Of a stretch of DNA of 61,846 nt, positions 8,775 to 18,637 are shown piece by piece (positions within the stretch are counted from its first letter, which is position 1; every line of letters starts with the position of its first letter). This DNA is from Proteiniphilum sp. UBA4084 (lineage in GTDB: Bacteria > Bacteroidota > Bacteroidia > Bacteroidales > Dysgonomonadaceae): positions 33,727-95,572 of the forward strand of contig DFYK01000043.1 of NCBI GenBank assembly GCA_002383605.1. The letters run 5' to 3'. Below the pieces are notes generated by a model that had not been told where the DNA came from, ran no database searches, and saw only the letters and a list, made by a program, of their open reading frames with translations. The position numbers and the translations under genes were made by a program.

Positions 8775-11207
8775 ATGATGAGAAAAAAAATATTCCCGCT
8801 GCTGACCATGCTGATAATTGTGACAGGCTGTACGTTACAACCGGGAAAAAAAGAGACACAAGCGTTGCAGTTGGTATACGATAAACCGGCCCGGCTGTGG
8901 GAAGAGACACTTCCCCTCGGCAACGGCCGCATTGGCATGATGCCCGACGGAGGCGTGGATGTGGAACAGATTGTACTGAACGACATCACCCTATGGAGCG
9001 GCAGCGAGGATCCCGAAGCATTCAATCCCGAAGCCATTCAATATCTGCCTCAGATACGTGAACTGCTGCTAGCAGGAAAAAACAGCGAGGCGCAACAACT
9101 GATGTACCGCCATTTTCGATGCGGTGGAGAAGGCTCAGGTTATGGGAGTGGGAAAGATGTGCCATATGGCAGCTTTCAAATGCTGGGCGATTTGCAGATC
9201 ACACATACCTATGCCAACAATGATAGCGTGCACGATTACCGCCGTATGCTGTCATTAAACGATGCAGTAGCCACAATGGAATTCAGCAAAGGGGATGTAC
9301 ATTTCTCACGTGAATATTTTGCTTCTTTTTCCGACGATGTTCTCCTGATCAGAGTATCGGCCGACAAGAAAAAATCCGTTGGCTTCAACCTCGCCCTCTC
9401 CCGTCCCGAAAGGGCAAATATCTCTGTGGAAGAGCATATACTTTATATGGAGGGACAACTCAACGACGGGCACAACGGTGACAAGGGGATACGTTACTTC
9501 ACCAAATTGCAGATCGTGAACAAGGGCGGCACGGTTTCATCGGATGGAAAAGGACTCTCCTTGTCGGGTGCCGACGAAGCAGTGATCATCCTCTCATCTT
9601 CCACCGATATGCTCGAAAAGGAACACAAAGAGAAGACGTCCACATTCCTCAATAAAGCACTGGCAACAAACTATGACGAACTAAAAATCAATCATACAGA
9701 GAAGTATCAGGAAAAGTTCAACCGGGTAGAACTCAACCTGGGCGAGCAGGATAACAGTCTTACTACCGACGTACGTCTGCACGACTTCCAGGTGAACGAC
9801 GATCCTGCTTTCGCCGCACTCTACTTCCAATACGGCCGTTACCTGATGATCTGCGGTACAAACGAGCATTCGCTACCGCTCAACCTACAGGGGCTCTGGG
9901 CAAACACGGTGCAAACCCCATGGAACGGCGACTACCACCTGAACATCAATGTACAAATGAATTACTGGCCTGCCGAAGTATGTAACCTCTCCGAACTGCA
10001 CCAGCCGCTGCTCGATTTCACCCGGTCACTCGTACCGTCGGGGACCAAAACAGCACAAACTTTGTATGGTGCAGATGGATGGATTGCCCATATGATGAGC
10101 AACCCATGGAAATTCACAGCTCCGGGCGAACATGCGTCGTGGGGTGCAACCAATACCGGAGGTGCCTGGCTTTGTGCGCATCTTTGGGAACATTACGCCT
10201 TCACGCAGGACAAGGAATATCTGCGTGCTGTTTATCCTACGCTGACCGGTGCAGCACAGTTCTTTCTCAGCAGCATGATTGCAGAGCCCAAAAACGGTTG
10301 GCTGGTCACTGCCCCCTCCTCCTCACCCGAGAACGGTTTCTATATGCCGGGCTCCCGCGATCAGGTTTTTGTATGCATGGGCCCCACCATGGATGTACAA
10401 ATCATCCACGAATTATTTACCAATGTCTTATCGGCTGCTGAAATTCTGGGTATTGAAGATGAAACCACATCCCAAATCAGCGAGGCACTACCCAAACTGC
10501 CACCCATGCAAATCAGTGGAAAAGGAGACCTGATGGAATGGCTGGAAGATTACGAAGAGGTTGATCCGAAACACCGCCATGTCTCACACCTCTATGGTCT
10601 GCATCCCTCCAATCAGATTTCACCCTATACCACCCCTGAGCTGGCTGCGGCAGCACGCGAAACGCTCGAGCGACGAGGCGACGGCGGCACAGGTTGGTCA
10701 CGCGCCTGGAAGGTAAACTTCTGGGCACGTCTGCACGACGGAAACCGAGCCTACAAATTACTCAAAAGCCTCATGGAACCGGCACTTCCGTTGAATACCA
10801 CCACGTACGACGGACAGGGTGGCGGCACCTACCCCAACCTCTTCTGCGCACATCCGCCATTTCAGATCGACGGCAACTTCGGTGGCACGTCCGGTATCGC
10901 TGAAATGCTTATCCAAAGCCAGGATGGTTACATCAATCTGCTTCCAGCCCTCCCCGATGCATGGAAAGATGGCAGCTTCAAAGGATTGCGTGTGCGGGGC
11001 GGTGCCGAAGCGGATGCCATATGGAGCAACAAACAACTCACAACAGTCACCCTCCAGGCTACATCGGACAATACATTCCGAGTGAAGGTCCCTGAGCATG
11101 CCATATCTATCCTACATAACAACAAAGAGATACCGGTTGAGGACGGATTTGTTTCCATTAAAATGAATAAAGGAGATATCGCAAAACTGGACTTTTCATC
11201 CCACTAA
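8775..11207 (+). CDS. Alpha-L-fucosidase, glycoside hydrolase family 95
   Basis: An 810-residue lipoprotein with lipobox VTGC (Cys19). The N-terminal beta-sandwich starts with PARLWEETLPLGNGRIGMM, as usual for GH95, followed by the helical (alpha/alpha)6 barrel. Candidate catalytic residues are the Asn pair in HLNIN (N390, N392), E519 in SSSPENG and D699 in QIDGNFGG; their order and spacing resemble the inverting 1,2-alpha-L-fucosidase mechanism of the family, where Asn-activated water is used. The family also includes alpha-L-galactosidases, so fucose is the likely but not proven sugar. It lies 79 bp after the second GH29. A near-consensus TAACTTTA (8749-8756) lies just upstream but no -33 element is clear. 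Confidence 0.9.
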   Translation: MMRKKIFPLLTMLIIVTGCTLQPGKKETQALQLVYDKPARLWEETLPLGNGRIGMMPDGGVDVEQIVLNDITLWSGSEDPEAFNPEAIQYLPQIRELLLAGKNSEAQQLMYRHFRCGGEGSGYGSGKDVPYGSFQMLGDLQITHTYANNDSVHDYRRMLSLNDAVATMEFSKGDVHFSREYFASFSDDVLLIRVSADKKKSVGFNLALSRPERANISVEEHILYMEGQLNDGHNGDKGIRYFTKLQIVNKGGTVSSDGKGLSLSGADEAVIILSSSTDMLEKEHKEKTSTFLNKALATNYDELKINHTEKYQEKFNRVELNLGEQDNSLTTDVRLHDFQVNDDPAFAALYFQYGRYLMICGTNEHSLPLNLQGLWANTVQTPWNGDYHLNINVQMNYWPAEVCNLSELHQPLLDFTRSLVPSGTKTAQTLYGADGWIAHMMSNPWKFTAPGEHASWGATNTGGAWLCAHLWEHYAFTQDKEYLRAVYPTLTGAAQFFLSSMIAEPKNGWLVTAPSSSPENGFYMPGSRDQVFVCMGPTMDVQIIHELFTNVLSAAEILGIEDETTSQISEALPKLPPMQISGKGDLMEWLEDYEEVDPKHRHVSHLYGLHPSNQISPYTTPELAAAARETLERRGDGGTGWSRAWKVNFWARLHDGNRAYKLLKSLMEPALPLNTTTYDGQGGGTYPNLFCAHPPFQIDGNFGGTSGIAEMLIQSQDGYINLLPALPDAWKDGSFKGLRVRGGAEADAIWSNKQLTTVTLQATSDNTFRVKVPEHAISILHNNKEIPVEDGFVSIKMNKGDIAKLDFSSH

Positions 11208-11280
11208 TCGGTTATAGTTTGAACAATTATTGTAACTTTAAAAAATTATTCTGCAAGAAACCGCAAAATAAAATTTTTAT

Positions 11281-12054
11281 ATGAGACAATCATTGTTCAT
11301 ACTTTCATTTATCCTGTTACTGGTTTCAACAAATCTTACAGGACAGGAAATTATTGCACACCGGGGATACTGGAAAACCGACGGATCGGCACAAAATTCC
11401 ATTGCATCACTGATGAAAGCCGATTCTATCGGTGTTTTCGGCTCAGAGGTTGATGTCTGGTTATCCTCCGACGGTTTTCCGGTGATCAATCACGATGCAG
11501 ATGTCACGCTGCACGGAGAGAAACTGGTCGTGCAGGATACCCCACTCGCCACACTCCGGAAGGTGAAACTCTCCAACGGAGAAACATTGCCCACCATGGA
11601 GGAGTATCTCGATGCATTTGCCCAATGCAAGCATGTAAAACTGATCATCGAGTTTAAAGTGCACAAATCCAAAGAGAGAGAGGATTTGCTGGCTGAGAAA
11701 GTCATGGGTATGGTTCGGCAGCACAATCTGCAGGAAAAGGTGGAATATATTTCCTTTGGAATCCACTTTGTGCAGCAGGTAAGGAATATTAATCCGCAGG
11801 CACCGGTTTATTATCTGAACGGCGACCTTTCACCGCAGGTCCTGGCAACAATGGGTTTGAGTGGCTTCGATTACCATTACAATGTGTTGTACAAACACCC
11901 TGAGTGGGTGAAGAAGGCACATGAACTGGGACAGAAAGTGAATGTATGGACGGTAAACAAACCCGAAGATATTCAGAAGATCATCGATTTGAAAGTTGAT
12001 TTCATTACCACAGACGAGCCATTGCTGGTCAGAGAAATTTTGCACAAACAATGA
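11281..12054 (+). CDS. Secreted glycerophosphodiester phosphodiesterase family protein
   Basis: 257 residues with a signal peptide (about 1-21) and a single GDPD TIM-barrel domain. Catalytic signature residues are visible: HRG (H27, R28), the metal ligands E56 and D58 in GSEVDVW, and H71 in PVINHD. LIIEFKVH supplies the later acidic strand and NVWTVNKPED the C-terminal motif. The family hydrolyses glycerophosphodiesters to glycerol 3-phosphate and an alcohol; here it would act in the periplasm. The stop codon overlaps the start of the next gene (ATGA), so the two are translationally coupled. Confidence 0.9.
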   Translation: MRQSLFILSFILLLVSTNLTGQEIIAHRGYWKTDGSAQNSIASLMKADSIGVFGSEVDVWLSSDGFPVINHDADVTLHGEKLVVQDTPLATLRKVKLSNGETLPTMEEYLDAFAQCKHVKLIIEFKVHKSKEREDLLAEKVMGMVRQHNLQEKVEYISFGIHFVQQVRNINPQAPVYYLNGDLSPQVLATMGLSGFDYHYNVLYKHPEWVKKAHELGQKVNVWTVNKPEDIQKIIDLKVDFITTDEPLLVREILHKQ

Positions 12055-12554
12055 ATCTGGGAGAACAACTCAACCGGGCCATCCTCATTGCCATGGAGGC
12101 GCATGAAGGACAGCTCGACACGCACAACGGGCGTCCTTACATTGAACATCCGTTCCGGGTAATGAATGCGGGACATACACTGCAGGAGAAGATTGTGGGT
12201 ATTCTGCATGACGTGGTGGAAGATACATCCTGGACACTGGAACAACTTGCTGATAAAGGATTCTCCAAAGAAATCGTGGAGGGTGTGGATGCCATGTCAC
12301 GCCGCGACAATGAGTCGTACGATGAATATATCGTCAGACTGCAAGTCAACCCTATTGCCGTGCGAGTGAAGCTGAACGACCTGACCGACAACATGGATAT
12401 CCGCCGCTGGAATGAAGTACAGTACCATGACCTGGCCCGCCTGCAAAAATATCTGGAAGCATACAAACTGCTTACGGAACAGGAACAAAAACCGACGGAC
12501 AAAGGGCAGGCCGATCACCCCGGACAGGCCAGTAAACCACTACAAGGAAAATAA
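12051..12554 (+). CDS. HD-domain phosphohydrolase, RelA/SpoT-hydrolase-like (small alarmone hydrolase type)
   Basis: 167 residues consisting of an HD domain with no synthetase domain. The metal-binding pattern is complete: His in YIEHPFRVM, HD in GILHDVVEDT with the following ED, and Asp in VKLNDLTDNMD. This is the pattern of the (p)ppGpp hydrolase half of RelA/SpoT and of stand-alone MESH1-type hydrolases of about 180 residues. A role in degrading (p)ppGpp or a related nucleotide is inferred. The C-terminal 20 residues are polar and of low complexity. The start overlaps the GDPD stop by 4 bp and the stop is one base before the hemW GTG. Confidence 0.82.
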   Translation: MNLGEQLNRAILIAMEAHEGQLDTHNGRPYIEHPFRVMNAGHTLQEKIVGILHDVVEDTSWTLEQLADKGFSKEIVEGVDAMSRRDNESYDEYIVRLQVNPIAVRVKLNDLTDNMDIRRWNEVQYHDLARLQKYLEAYKLLTEQEQKPTDKGQADHPGQASKPLQGK

Positions 12555-12555
12555 G

Positions 12556-13680
12556 GTGGCAGGCATCTATATCCATATACCCTATTGCAAGACCCGTTGT
12601 ACATACTGCGATTTTTACACCCTCACCAACGAATCGCAAATAGATGCTTTTGTAAATGCACTCTGCGGGGAAGCAGAGGCAAGGAAAGAAGAACTTTCCG
12701 AAACCGTGAAAACCATCTATTTCGGTGGTGGAACACCTTCACGGCTGCATCAGCATCATTTTGAACAGCTATTCGACACCCTATTCAATCGGTACACCAT
12801 AGATGCCAACGCGGAAATTACCGTAGAGGCAAATCCCGATGATCTTTCGGATGATTACATCAGGATGCTTGCAAAGCTACCGGTCAACCGCCTCAGCATT
12901 GGCATTCAAAGTTTCGACGACGAGGAGCTGAAGTTTCTGAGCCGGCGGCATTCTGCCCGACAGGCCATCGAGGCAGTCGGAAGGTGTCAGGAGCAGGGTT
13001 TTCGCAATATCAGCATCGATCTGATGTATGGCCTGCCGGGACAGTCTTTGGAACTATGGGAGCGGAATCTGGATCAGGCCATCGCACGCAATATTCAGCA
13101 TATATCGGCTTATCATCTTATTTACGAAGAGAAAACCAGGATGTACTCGCTGCTGAAGGCCGGCAAGATCAGGCAGGTGGATGAAACGACCAGTACTGCC
13201 ATGTTCTCAAAACTGATCGACCGGCTCACAGCCGATGGTTTTATCCACTACGAGATTTCCGCCTTCGGCAAAGCGGGTTGTTTCTCAAGGCACAACAGCG
13301 CCTACTGGCAAAATAAAAAATATGTGGGATTAGGGCCGGCAGCACACTCTTATGATGGCGACAACCGTTCACTGAATGTTGCATCGCTCAACCGGTATAT
13401 AAAAGGAATTGAATCGGGTATCCCCGACCGAAGTTTCGAGCAGCTGAGCCTGAATGAAAAGTATAACGAATACATCCTGACCGGTCTGCGTACCATGTGG
13501 GGTATAAATCTTACAGAACTGAAAAACAGGTTCGGAGAACAGTTCTTTCAGTTCTGCATGGAAAATGCACAAAAGTATCTGGATCAAAAACTGCTAAACA
13601 GGGAAGAAGACACCCTGAAGCTCACCCGCGAGGGCATCTTCATCTCCGATGGTATCATGAGCGATCTGATGCGGGTCTAA
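12556..13680 (+). CDS. hemW: Radical SAM protein HemW (heme chaperone, coproporphyrinogen oxidase-like)
   Basis: The chosen start is a GTG at 12556, preceded by AAGGA, giving VAGIYIHIPYCKTRCTYCDF and a 374-residue protein, the normal HemW length. An in-frame start further upstream would overlap the HD gene by more than 140 bp. The CxxxCxxC cluster (C11, C15, C18) binds the 4Fe-4S of radical SAM enzymes. The following residue is Asp-Phe rather than the extra Cys of true HemN, so HemW is favoured. FGGGTPS and SIGIQSFDD are SAM-binding motifs; the C-terminal HemN domain is complete. HemW inserts heme into respiratory proteins. It ends 9 bp from the convergent fhs gene. Confidence 0.92.
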   Translation: MAGIYIHIPYCKTRCTYCDFYTLTNESQIDAFVNALCGEAEARKEELSETVKTIYFGGGTPSRLHQHHFEQLFDTLFNRYTIDANAEITVEANPDDLSDDYIRMLAKLPVNRLSIGIQSFDDEELKFLSRRHSARQAIEAVGRCQEQGFRNISIDLMYGLPGQSLELWERNLDQAIARNIQHISAYHLIYEEKTRMYSLLKAGKIRQVDETTSTAMFSKLIDRLTADGFIHYEISAFGKAGCFSRHNSAYWQNKKYVGLGPAAHSYDGDNRSLNVASLNRYIKGIESGIPDRSFEQLSLNEKYNEYILTGLRTMWGINLTELKNRFGEQFFQFCMENAQKYLDQKLLNREEDTLKLTREGIFISDGIMSDLMRV

Positions 13681-13689
13681 TTCAAAATA

Positions 13690-15354
13690 TCAGCTCAATC
13701 CCTCAATCTTTCCGTCGATGATATCGATGCGTTTTGCCTGCGGATCGGCAGGAAGCCCCGGCATGCGCATCATCTCACCGGCAATGGCTACGATAAATTC
13801 CGATCCCTGGTTGATGACCAGGTCGTTTATCTTGAAACGAAAATCCTTCGCCACCCCGTACCATTTGGGATCAGCAGAAAAGGAGTACTGCGTCTTGGCA
13901 ATACACACAGGCATCCTTTCGAGCGGGGTACCTTCAATAAAGCGAAGCCTTTTCAACGCGGTTTCACCCAATACCACATCGCGGGCACCATATATACCGG
14001 TTGCAATCTTGTTGAGCTTGGTTTCTATGCTATCCTCCAGGTTGTAGGTAAACTGCAGCTCGCCCGAGGGCTTGTTTTCTATCGCTTCCACTACTGCATT
14101 TGCCAGTTCCACTGCACCATTGCCTCCATCGGTAAATGCTTCGTTCACAGCAAATGACACACCCTTTTCTTCACAGAATTTTCGTATTGTTTCGATTTCA
14201 GACGGGGTATCGAAAGCGTATTTGTTGAATGCCACGACAACCGACTGTCCAAATGCAGCCAGGTTGACGAGATGTTTTTCCAGATTGTCGAGTCCTTTTC
14301 TCAATCCGTTGATGTCAGGCGCCTTGATATCTTTTTCAGGGGTGCCGCCATGCATCTTGAGTCCCTGCGCAGTCACTACGATAACCGTAAGCTTGGGGCG
14401 CAGTCCGCTCTTACGACATTTGATATTGAAAAACTTTTCCGCTCCCAGGTCTGCACCAAAGCCAGCCTCCGTGACGACATAGTCGCCGTAGGACATGGCC
14501 ATCTTGGTCGCCAGTACCGAATTACATCCATGTGCAATGTTGGCAAACGGACCGCCATGGACAAATGCCGGCGTATTTTCGGTGGTCTGCACCAGGTTGG
14601 GATGGATGGCATCTTTCATCAGTACGGTGATGGCACCGGCCACACCCAGATCTTTCACCGTGAAAGGTTTCCCGTTTCGTTTATAACCCAACAGAATGTT
14701 TTCGATGCGACGGCGCAGATCATCTTCATTTTCAGCCAGGCAAAGGATGGCCATCAGCTCCGATGCAGCCGTAATATCGAATCCGGCTTCCTGTGGCATA
14801 CCGTTTCCCGGTCCCAGGCCTGTTACAATATAACGCAGGCTTCGGTCGTTCACATCCAGTACCCGTTTCCAGAGTACCTCTTTCATATCATCTTCGGTAC
14901 CCTGCACCCGAAAGATATAATTGTCGAGTAGTGCAGAAATGGTGTTGTGTGCCGTGGTGACCGCATGAAAATCACCTGTGAAGTGCAGGTTGATATTCTC
15001 CATGGGAAGTACCTGGGCATAGCCACCACCGGCAGCTCCCCCTTTCATTCCGAAGACTGGTCCCAGTGAAGGTTCGCGTAGGGCGACAATGGCTTTTTTC
15101 CCAATTTTGTTCAGTCCGAGTACCAGTCCGATGGAAACAGTTGTTTTTCCAATGCCGGCCTTTGTGGGCGTGATTGCGGTGACCAGAATAAGGTTGCTTT
15201 GTTTTATCTTCTCAGGATTGACCAGCCCGGCAGGTACTTTTGCCATGTGTCTCCCGAAGCTGATCACTTCTTCACGAGGTATACCGATGTTCTCTGCTAC
15301 ATCTTTGATTCTTTTCAGGGGTGTCTCTCTTGCAATTTGAATGTCTGATTTCAT
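13690..15354 (-). CDS. fhs: Formate--tetrahydrofolate ligase
   Basis: 554 residues starting MKSDIQIARE at the ATG at 15354; a TTG two codons upstream is also in frame but less likely. The ATP-binding segment TPTKAGIGKTT, the GLKMHGGTPEKD segment and the C-terminal PGLPADP tail are characteristic. The enzyme makes 10-formyl-THF from formate, ATP and THF in the cytoplasm, feeding purine synthesis and one-carbon metabolism. Length and motifs are normal for the family. It is convergent with hemW and stands as a probable single gene downstream of uvrB (56 bp apart, same strand). Confidence 0.96.
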   Translation of the reverse strand: MKSDIQIARETPLKRIKDVAENIGIPREEVISFGRHMAKVPAGLVNPEKIKQSNLILVTAITPTKAGIGKTTVSIGLVLGLNKIGKKAIVALREPSLGPVFGMKGGAAGGGYAQVLPMENINLHFTGDFHAVTTAHNTISALLDNYIFRVQGTEDDMKEVLWKRVLDVNDRSLRYIVTGLGPGNGMPQEAGFDITAASELMAILCLAENEDDLRRRIENILLGYKRNGKPFTVKDLGVAGAITVLMKDAIHPNLVQTTENTPAFVHGGPFANIAHGCNSVLATKMAMSYGDYVVTEAGFGADLGAEKFFNIKCRKSGLRPKLTVIVVTAQGLKMHGGTPEKDIKAPDINGLRKGLDNLEKHLVNLAAFGQSVVVAFNKYAFDTPSEIETIRKFCEEKGVSFAVNEAFTDGGNGAVELANAVVEAIENKPSGELQFTYNLEDSIETKLNKIATGIYGARDVVLGETALKRLRFIEGTPLERMPVCIAKTQYSFSADPKWYGVAKDFRFKINDLVINQGSEFIVAIAGEMMRMPGLPADPQAKRIDIIDGKIEGLS

Positions 15355-15410
15355 CTTCAATAATTTACTGATTTATAATTAACATATTAATTCATTATCA
15401 CATTGGCACA

Positions 15411-17420
15411 TCATTTCAACTTCTCCTCCAGCATTACCAGCTGATCGCGCAACTGCGCAGCTTCCAGAAATTCAAGTTTTTTAGCTGCTGCCAGCATCGC
15501 CTTGCGGGTTTGCTCTATTTTTGTTTTCAGGTCGTCTTTCGTAGCATATTCCTGCAGCGGTTCGGCGGCAAGTGCATAATAATCCGGTTCCACATATGCC
15601 TTTGCTTCTATTGTTGCACCATATTCCTTGTTCAGCGCGGAAGAATGGCTTTTTCTTATTTGCTGCGGTATGATTCCATGTACCTCATTGTATTTCATCT
15701 GTTTTTCCCGTCGCCGATTGGTCTCGTCGATGGTCATCTGCATGCTGTTCGTAATCTTATCGGCATAGAAGATCACCTTGCCATTCACATTGCGGGCAGC
15801 CCTGCCGGCCGTCTGGGTAAGTGACCGGTGTGAGCGGAGGAATCCCTCCTTGTCGGCATCCAGCACTGCCACCAGCGATACTTCAGGCAGGTCGAGCCCT
15901 TCGCGCAGCAGATTCACCCCGATCAGCACATCGAACAGACCACTGCGCAGGTCGTCCATGATCTTCACCCGCTCGAGCGTTTCCACATCGGAATGGATAT
16001 AGTTGCATCGGATGTTGTTACCTGCCAGGTAATCGGTCAGCTCCTCTGCCATTCTTTTGGTCAGTGTGGTCACCAGCACCCGTTCATTCTTCTCCACCCG
16101 TTGCTGAATCTCTTCCATGAGATCGTCGATCTGATTCAGACTCGGACGCACGTCGATGGGCGGGTCGAGCAATCCAGTGGGACGGATCAGCTGATCCACC
16201 ACGATACCTTCCGACTTCTCCAGTTCATAGTCGGCCGGCGTGGCACTCACAAAGATGATCTCCGGCGTAAGTGCCTCAAATTCTTCAAACTTAAGTGGGC
16301 GGTTGTCAATGGCTGCGGGGAGTCGGAATCCAAACTCCACCAGGTTGATCTTGCGGGAATGGTCGCCGCCATACATAGCGCGGATCTGTGGGATGGTCAC
16401 GTGGCTTTCGTCGATCACGGTGAGATAATCTTCCGGGAAGAAATCGAGAAGACAGAAGGGGCGCGTTCCAGGCAATCGTCCGTCGAAATAGCGCGAGTAG
16501 TTCTCAATTCCAGAGCAGTATCCAACCTCCCTGATCATCTCCACATCGTAAGTTACCCGCTCGTAAAGTCGTTTTGCCTCCAGTGGTTTTCCTATTTCCT
16601 GAAAAAACTCCACCTGCTTACCCAGGTCGAGCTGTATCTCGTCGATTGCCCTGTTGATGCGTTCCTGGGTAGTGACGAAGAGGTTCGCGGGAAAAATGCG
16701 GTAGGCATCCATTTTCTCCATGGTCACACCGGTGAGCGGATCCACCGATTCTACGCTTTCGATCTCATCACCCCAGAAGATCACCCGGATGATATAATCG
16801 TGATAGGCCAGAAATACATCTACTGTATCTCCCTTGACCCGAAAGTTTCCCCGGTCGAATTCGACTGTCTCATTGCGGGAATAGAGGCTGTTTACCAGTA
16901 GTCGCAACAGCTGATCCCGTTCAAGCGTCTGCCCCACCCGCACGTCGACGGTCGTCTTTTGAAAATCTTCCGGGTTTCCGATACCGTAGAGACAGGAAAC
17001 CGACGACACCACAATCACATCGTTCCGTCCGGAAAGCAACGAAGAGGTAGCAGCCAGACGAAGTTTTTCAATCTCGTCGTTGATGGAAAGATCCTTCTCT
17101 ATATAGGTGTCTGTGGAGGGGATGTAGGCTTCGGGCTGATAGTAATCGTAATAGGAAACGAAATACTCTACCGCGTTGTGCGGAAAGAAGCTTTTAAACT
17201 CACTGTAGAGCTGTGCCGCTAATGTTTTGTTGTGGCTCAGCACCAGCGTGGGTTTATTAAGCTGGGCAATGACATTGGCCACGGTAAAGGTCTTTCCCGA
17301 TCCGGTCACACCCAGCAGCGTCTGATAGGGAACCTGCTGCCGGAGTCCCTCGACCAGTGATTTGATGGCCTCGGGCTGATCACCGGTAGGTCTATATTCT
17401 GATGTAAGTTGAAAATGCAT
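15411..17420 (-). CDS. uvrB: Excinuclease ABC subunit UvrB
   Basis: 669 residues from MHFQLTSEYRPTGDQPEAI; in-frame ATGs at 17426 and 17429 would add MMT, and I prefer 17420 because it matches the usual UvrB N-terminus. The helicase-like Walker A is GVTGSGKT. The beta-hairpin region with YYDYYQPEAYIPSTDTYIEKD-type sequence inserts between DNA strands. The C-terminal UVR motif that contacts UvrC is present in the last 40 residues (LEFLEAAQLRDQL). UvrB verifies damage in nucleotide excision repair after loading by UvrA. Full length, no defects seen. Confidence 0.96.
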   Translation of the reverse strand: MHFQLTSEYRPTGDQPEAIKSLVEGLRQQVPYQTLLGVTGSGKTFTVANVIAQLNKPTLVLSHNKTLAAQLYSEFKSFFPHNAVEYFVSYYDYYQPEAYIPSTDTYIEKDLSINDEIEKLRLAATSSLLSGRNDVIVVSSVSCLYGIGNPEDFQKTTVDVRVGQTLERDQLLRLLVNSLYSRNETVEFDRGNFRVKGDTVDVFLAYHDYIIRVIFWGDEIESVESVDPLTGVTMEKMDAYRIFPANLFVTTQERINRAIDEIQLDLGKQVEFFQEIGKPLEAKRLYERVTYDVEMIREVGYCSGIENYSRYFDGRLPGTRPFCLLDFFPEDYLTVIDESHVTIPQIRAMYGGDHSRKINLVEFGFRLPAAIDNRPLKFEEFEALTPEIIFVSATPADYELEKSEGIVVDQLIRPTGLLDPPIDVRPSLNQIDDLMEEIQQRVEKNERVLVTTLTKRMAEELTDYLAGNNIRCNYIHSDVETLERVKIMDDLRSGLFDVLIGVNLLREGLDLPEVSLVAVLDADKEGFLRSHRSLTQTAGRAARNVNGKVIFYADKITNSMQMTIDETNRRREKQMKYNEVHGIIPQQIRKSHSSALNKEYGATIEAKAYVEPDYYALAAEPLQEYATKDDLKTKIEQTRKAMLAAAKKLEFLEAAQLRDQLVMLEEKLK

Positions 17421-17454
17421 AGTCATCAAATAAATAAAAATAAATCATTCCCAT

Positions 17455-18543
17455 TCAGGGAGCATCGGGCTGAGGTTTGGTTTCATAAACATGGAAAATA
17501 CGGAAAAGCGAGTCTAATTTCATATGCACGATATAACCGGGCATTTCTTTCGTTTTCCCATCCCGCAGAAACGATTTTGTTAACGGTACATTCACTTTGT
17601 ACACATCGTCCAGCGTTTTTTCATACTGCACGGCATTCACATCCGCTTCAAACTGCAATATCCCCTCCTGTGTACGGGCGGCAGCCATCAGCAGTTCGCC
17701 TGTAATCCTTTCTCGGGGTGCTTTGCCCGATTCAAAAAAGCGGTCGACCACCGGTGCCAGGTATTGTCTCAGACCATCGTAATCTACCTTTGAAAGAGCG
17801 GAATAGAAGCCGTTCACCGTCATGCGTATGCTGTCTAGATCGGCCTCATTCACAGGGTAAGACTGAAAGAGCATTTCGTACCGATTGTTTGCCATTGTAA
17901 GATATTCACCCCTAAAGTCGCCGCTTTGCACCTGCAACATATAATCGGAATAAGCAGCTGCATTGTTCAGTTTTAACGCCCCCATCCAGGAGAGTGAGTC
18001 AATCCGTATCTTCACGAGCGAAGTATAGGGACTTCCGGGATACTGTTGCAGGAAATCCCGCAATGCAGAGAGGTTGTCCGTCGTCTTCAACTGTTCCCAG
18101 TTGGCAGCTTCGTTCTGTTTCAAACGCATCAACATGGCATTTGCTTCTTCAAAATGAGAACCGGAAGGATGTGATGTCATATAATCGAGGTAACCTCCTA
18201 CAGAATTTGCCTTCAGCGCCCTGTCCCAACCACTTCGTTCGAGGTTGCCTTTTCGGATTGTTTCATTGTAGATAAAAAAAGCAGCTACCAGCAGAACAAC
18301 CGTCAGCGCAGGCCAAAGAAGAGATTTTGCTGATTTCTTCTTCCGGCTGTTAAACTCCTGCAGAGTATCCTCGTTATCGTTGGCACTATTTAAACTGCTA
18401 CCTACCTCATCCTCCGATTTTTCTGTCTGAATTAATTCAGGTAGATTAACCTCATAATCGGTTTGGATTCGCTTCGAGCAATCTTCACAAAAAAGCGCTT
18501 CCTCCGGTTTATGTTTTCCGCATAAGGGGCATTGTAGGGACAT
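17455..18543 (-). CDS. Zinc-ribbon, single-pass membrane protein of unknown function
   Basis: 362 residues. The N-terminus is a four-cysteine zinc ribbon (C5, C8, C19, C22; CPLCG and CEDC). A polar, acidic linker follows, then one transmembrane helix (about 75-93) and a large outside domain of about 265 residues with repeated helical character. This domain contains two stretches spaced like GYLDYMTSHPSGSHFEEA and ALRDFLQQYPGSPYTSLV, suggesting internal repeats, and ends in a beta-rich segment. No enzymatic motif was recognised. The ribbon would be cytoplasmic and the C-terminal domain periplasmic. It is divergent from dgkA. Confidence 0.8.
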   Translation of the reverse strand: MSLQCPLCGKHKPEEALFCEDCSKRIQTDYEVNLPELIQTEKSEDEVGSSLNSANDNEDTLQEFNSRKKKSAKSLLWPALTVVLLVAAFFIYNETIRKGNLERSGWDRALKANSVGGYLDYMTSHPSGSHFEEANAMLMRLKQNEAANWEQLKTTDNLSALRDFLQQYPGSPYTSLVKIRIDSLSWMGALKLNNAAAYSDYMLQVQSGDFRGEYLTMANNRYEMLFQSYPVNEADLDSIRMTVNGFYSALSKVDYDGLRQYLAPVVDRFFESGKAPRERITGELLMAAARTQEGILQFEADVNAVQYEKTLDDVYKVNVPLTKSFLRDGKTKEMPGYIVHMKLDSLFRIFHVYETKPQPDAP

Positions 18544-18637
18544 CCTGTACCTGATTTTAGTGTGATTTTATCTTCTTACAAAGATAAAAATGTTTTGCGT
18601 ATAAATGGGGATGCCGTGATTATGAGATTGATTTATC

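Noticed and set aside
15993..16901. 302-codon plus-strand ORF inside uvrB
   Set aside because: Long shadow frame opposite a fully conserved uvrB; no recognisable domain and no promoter.
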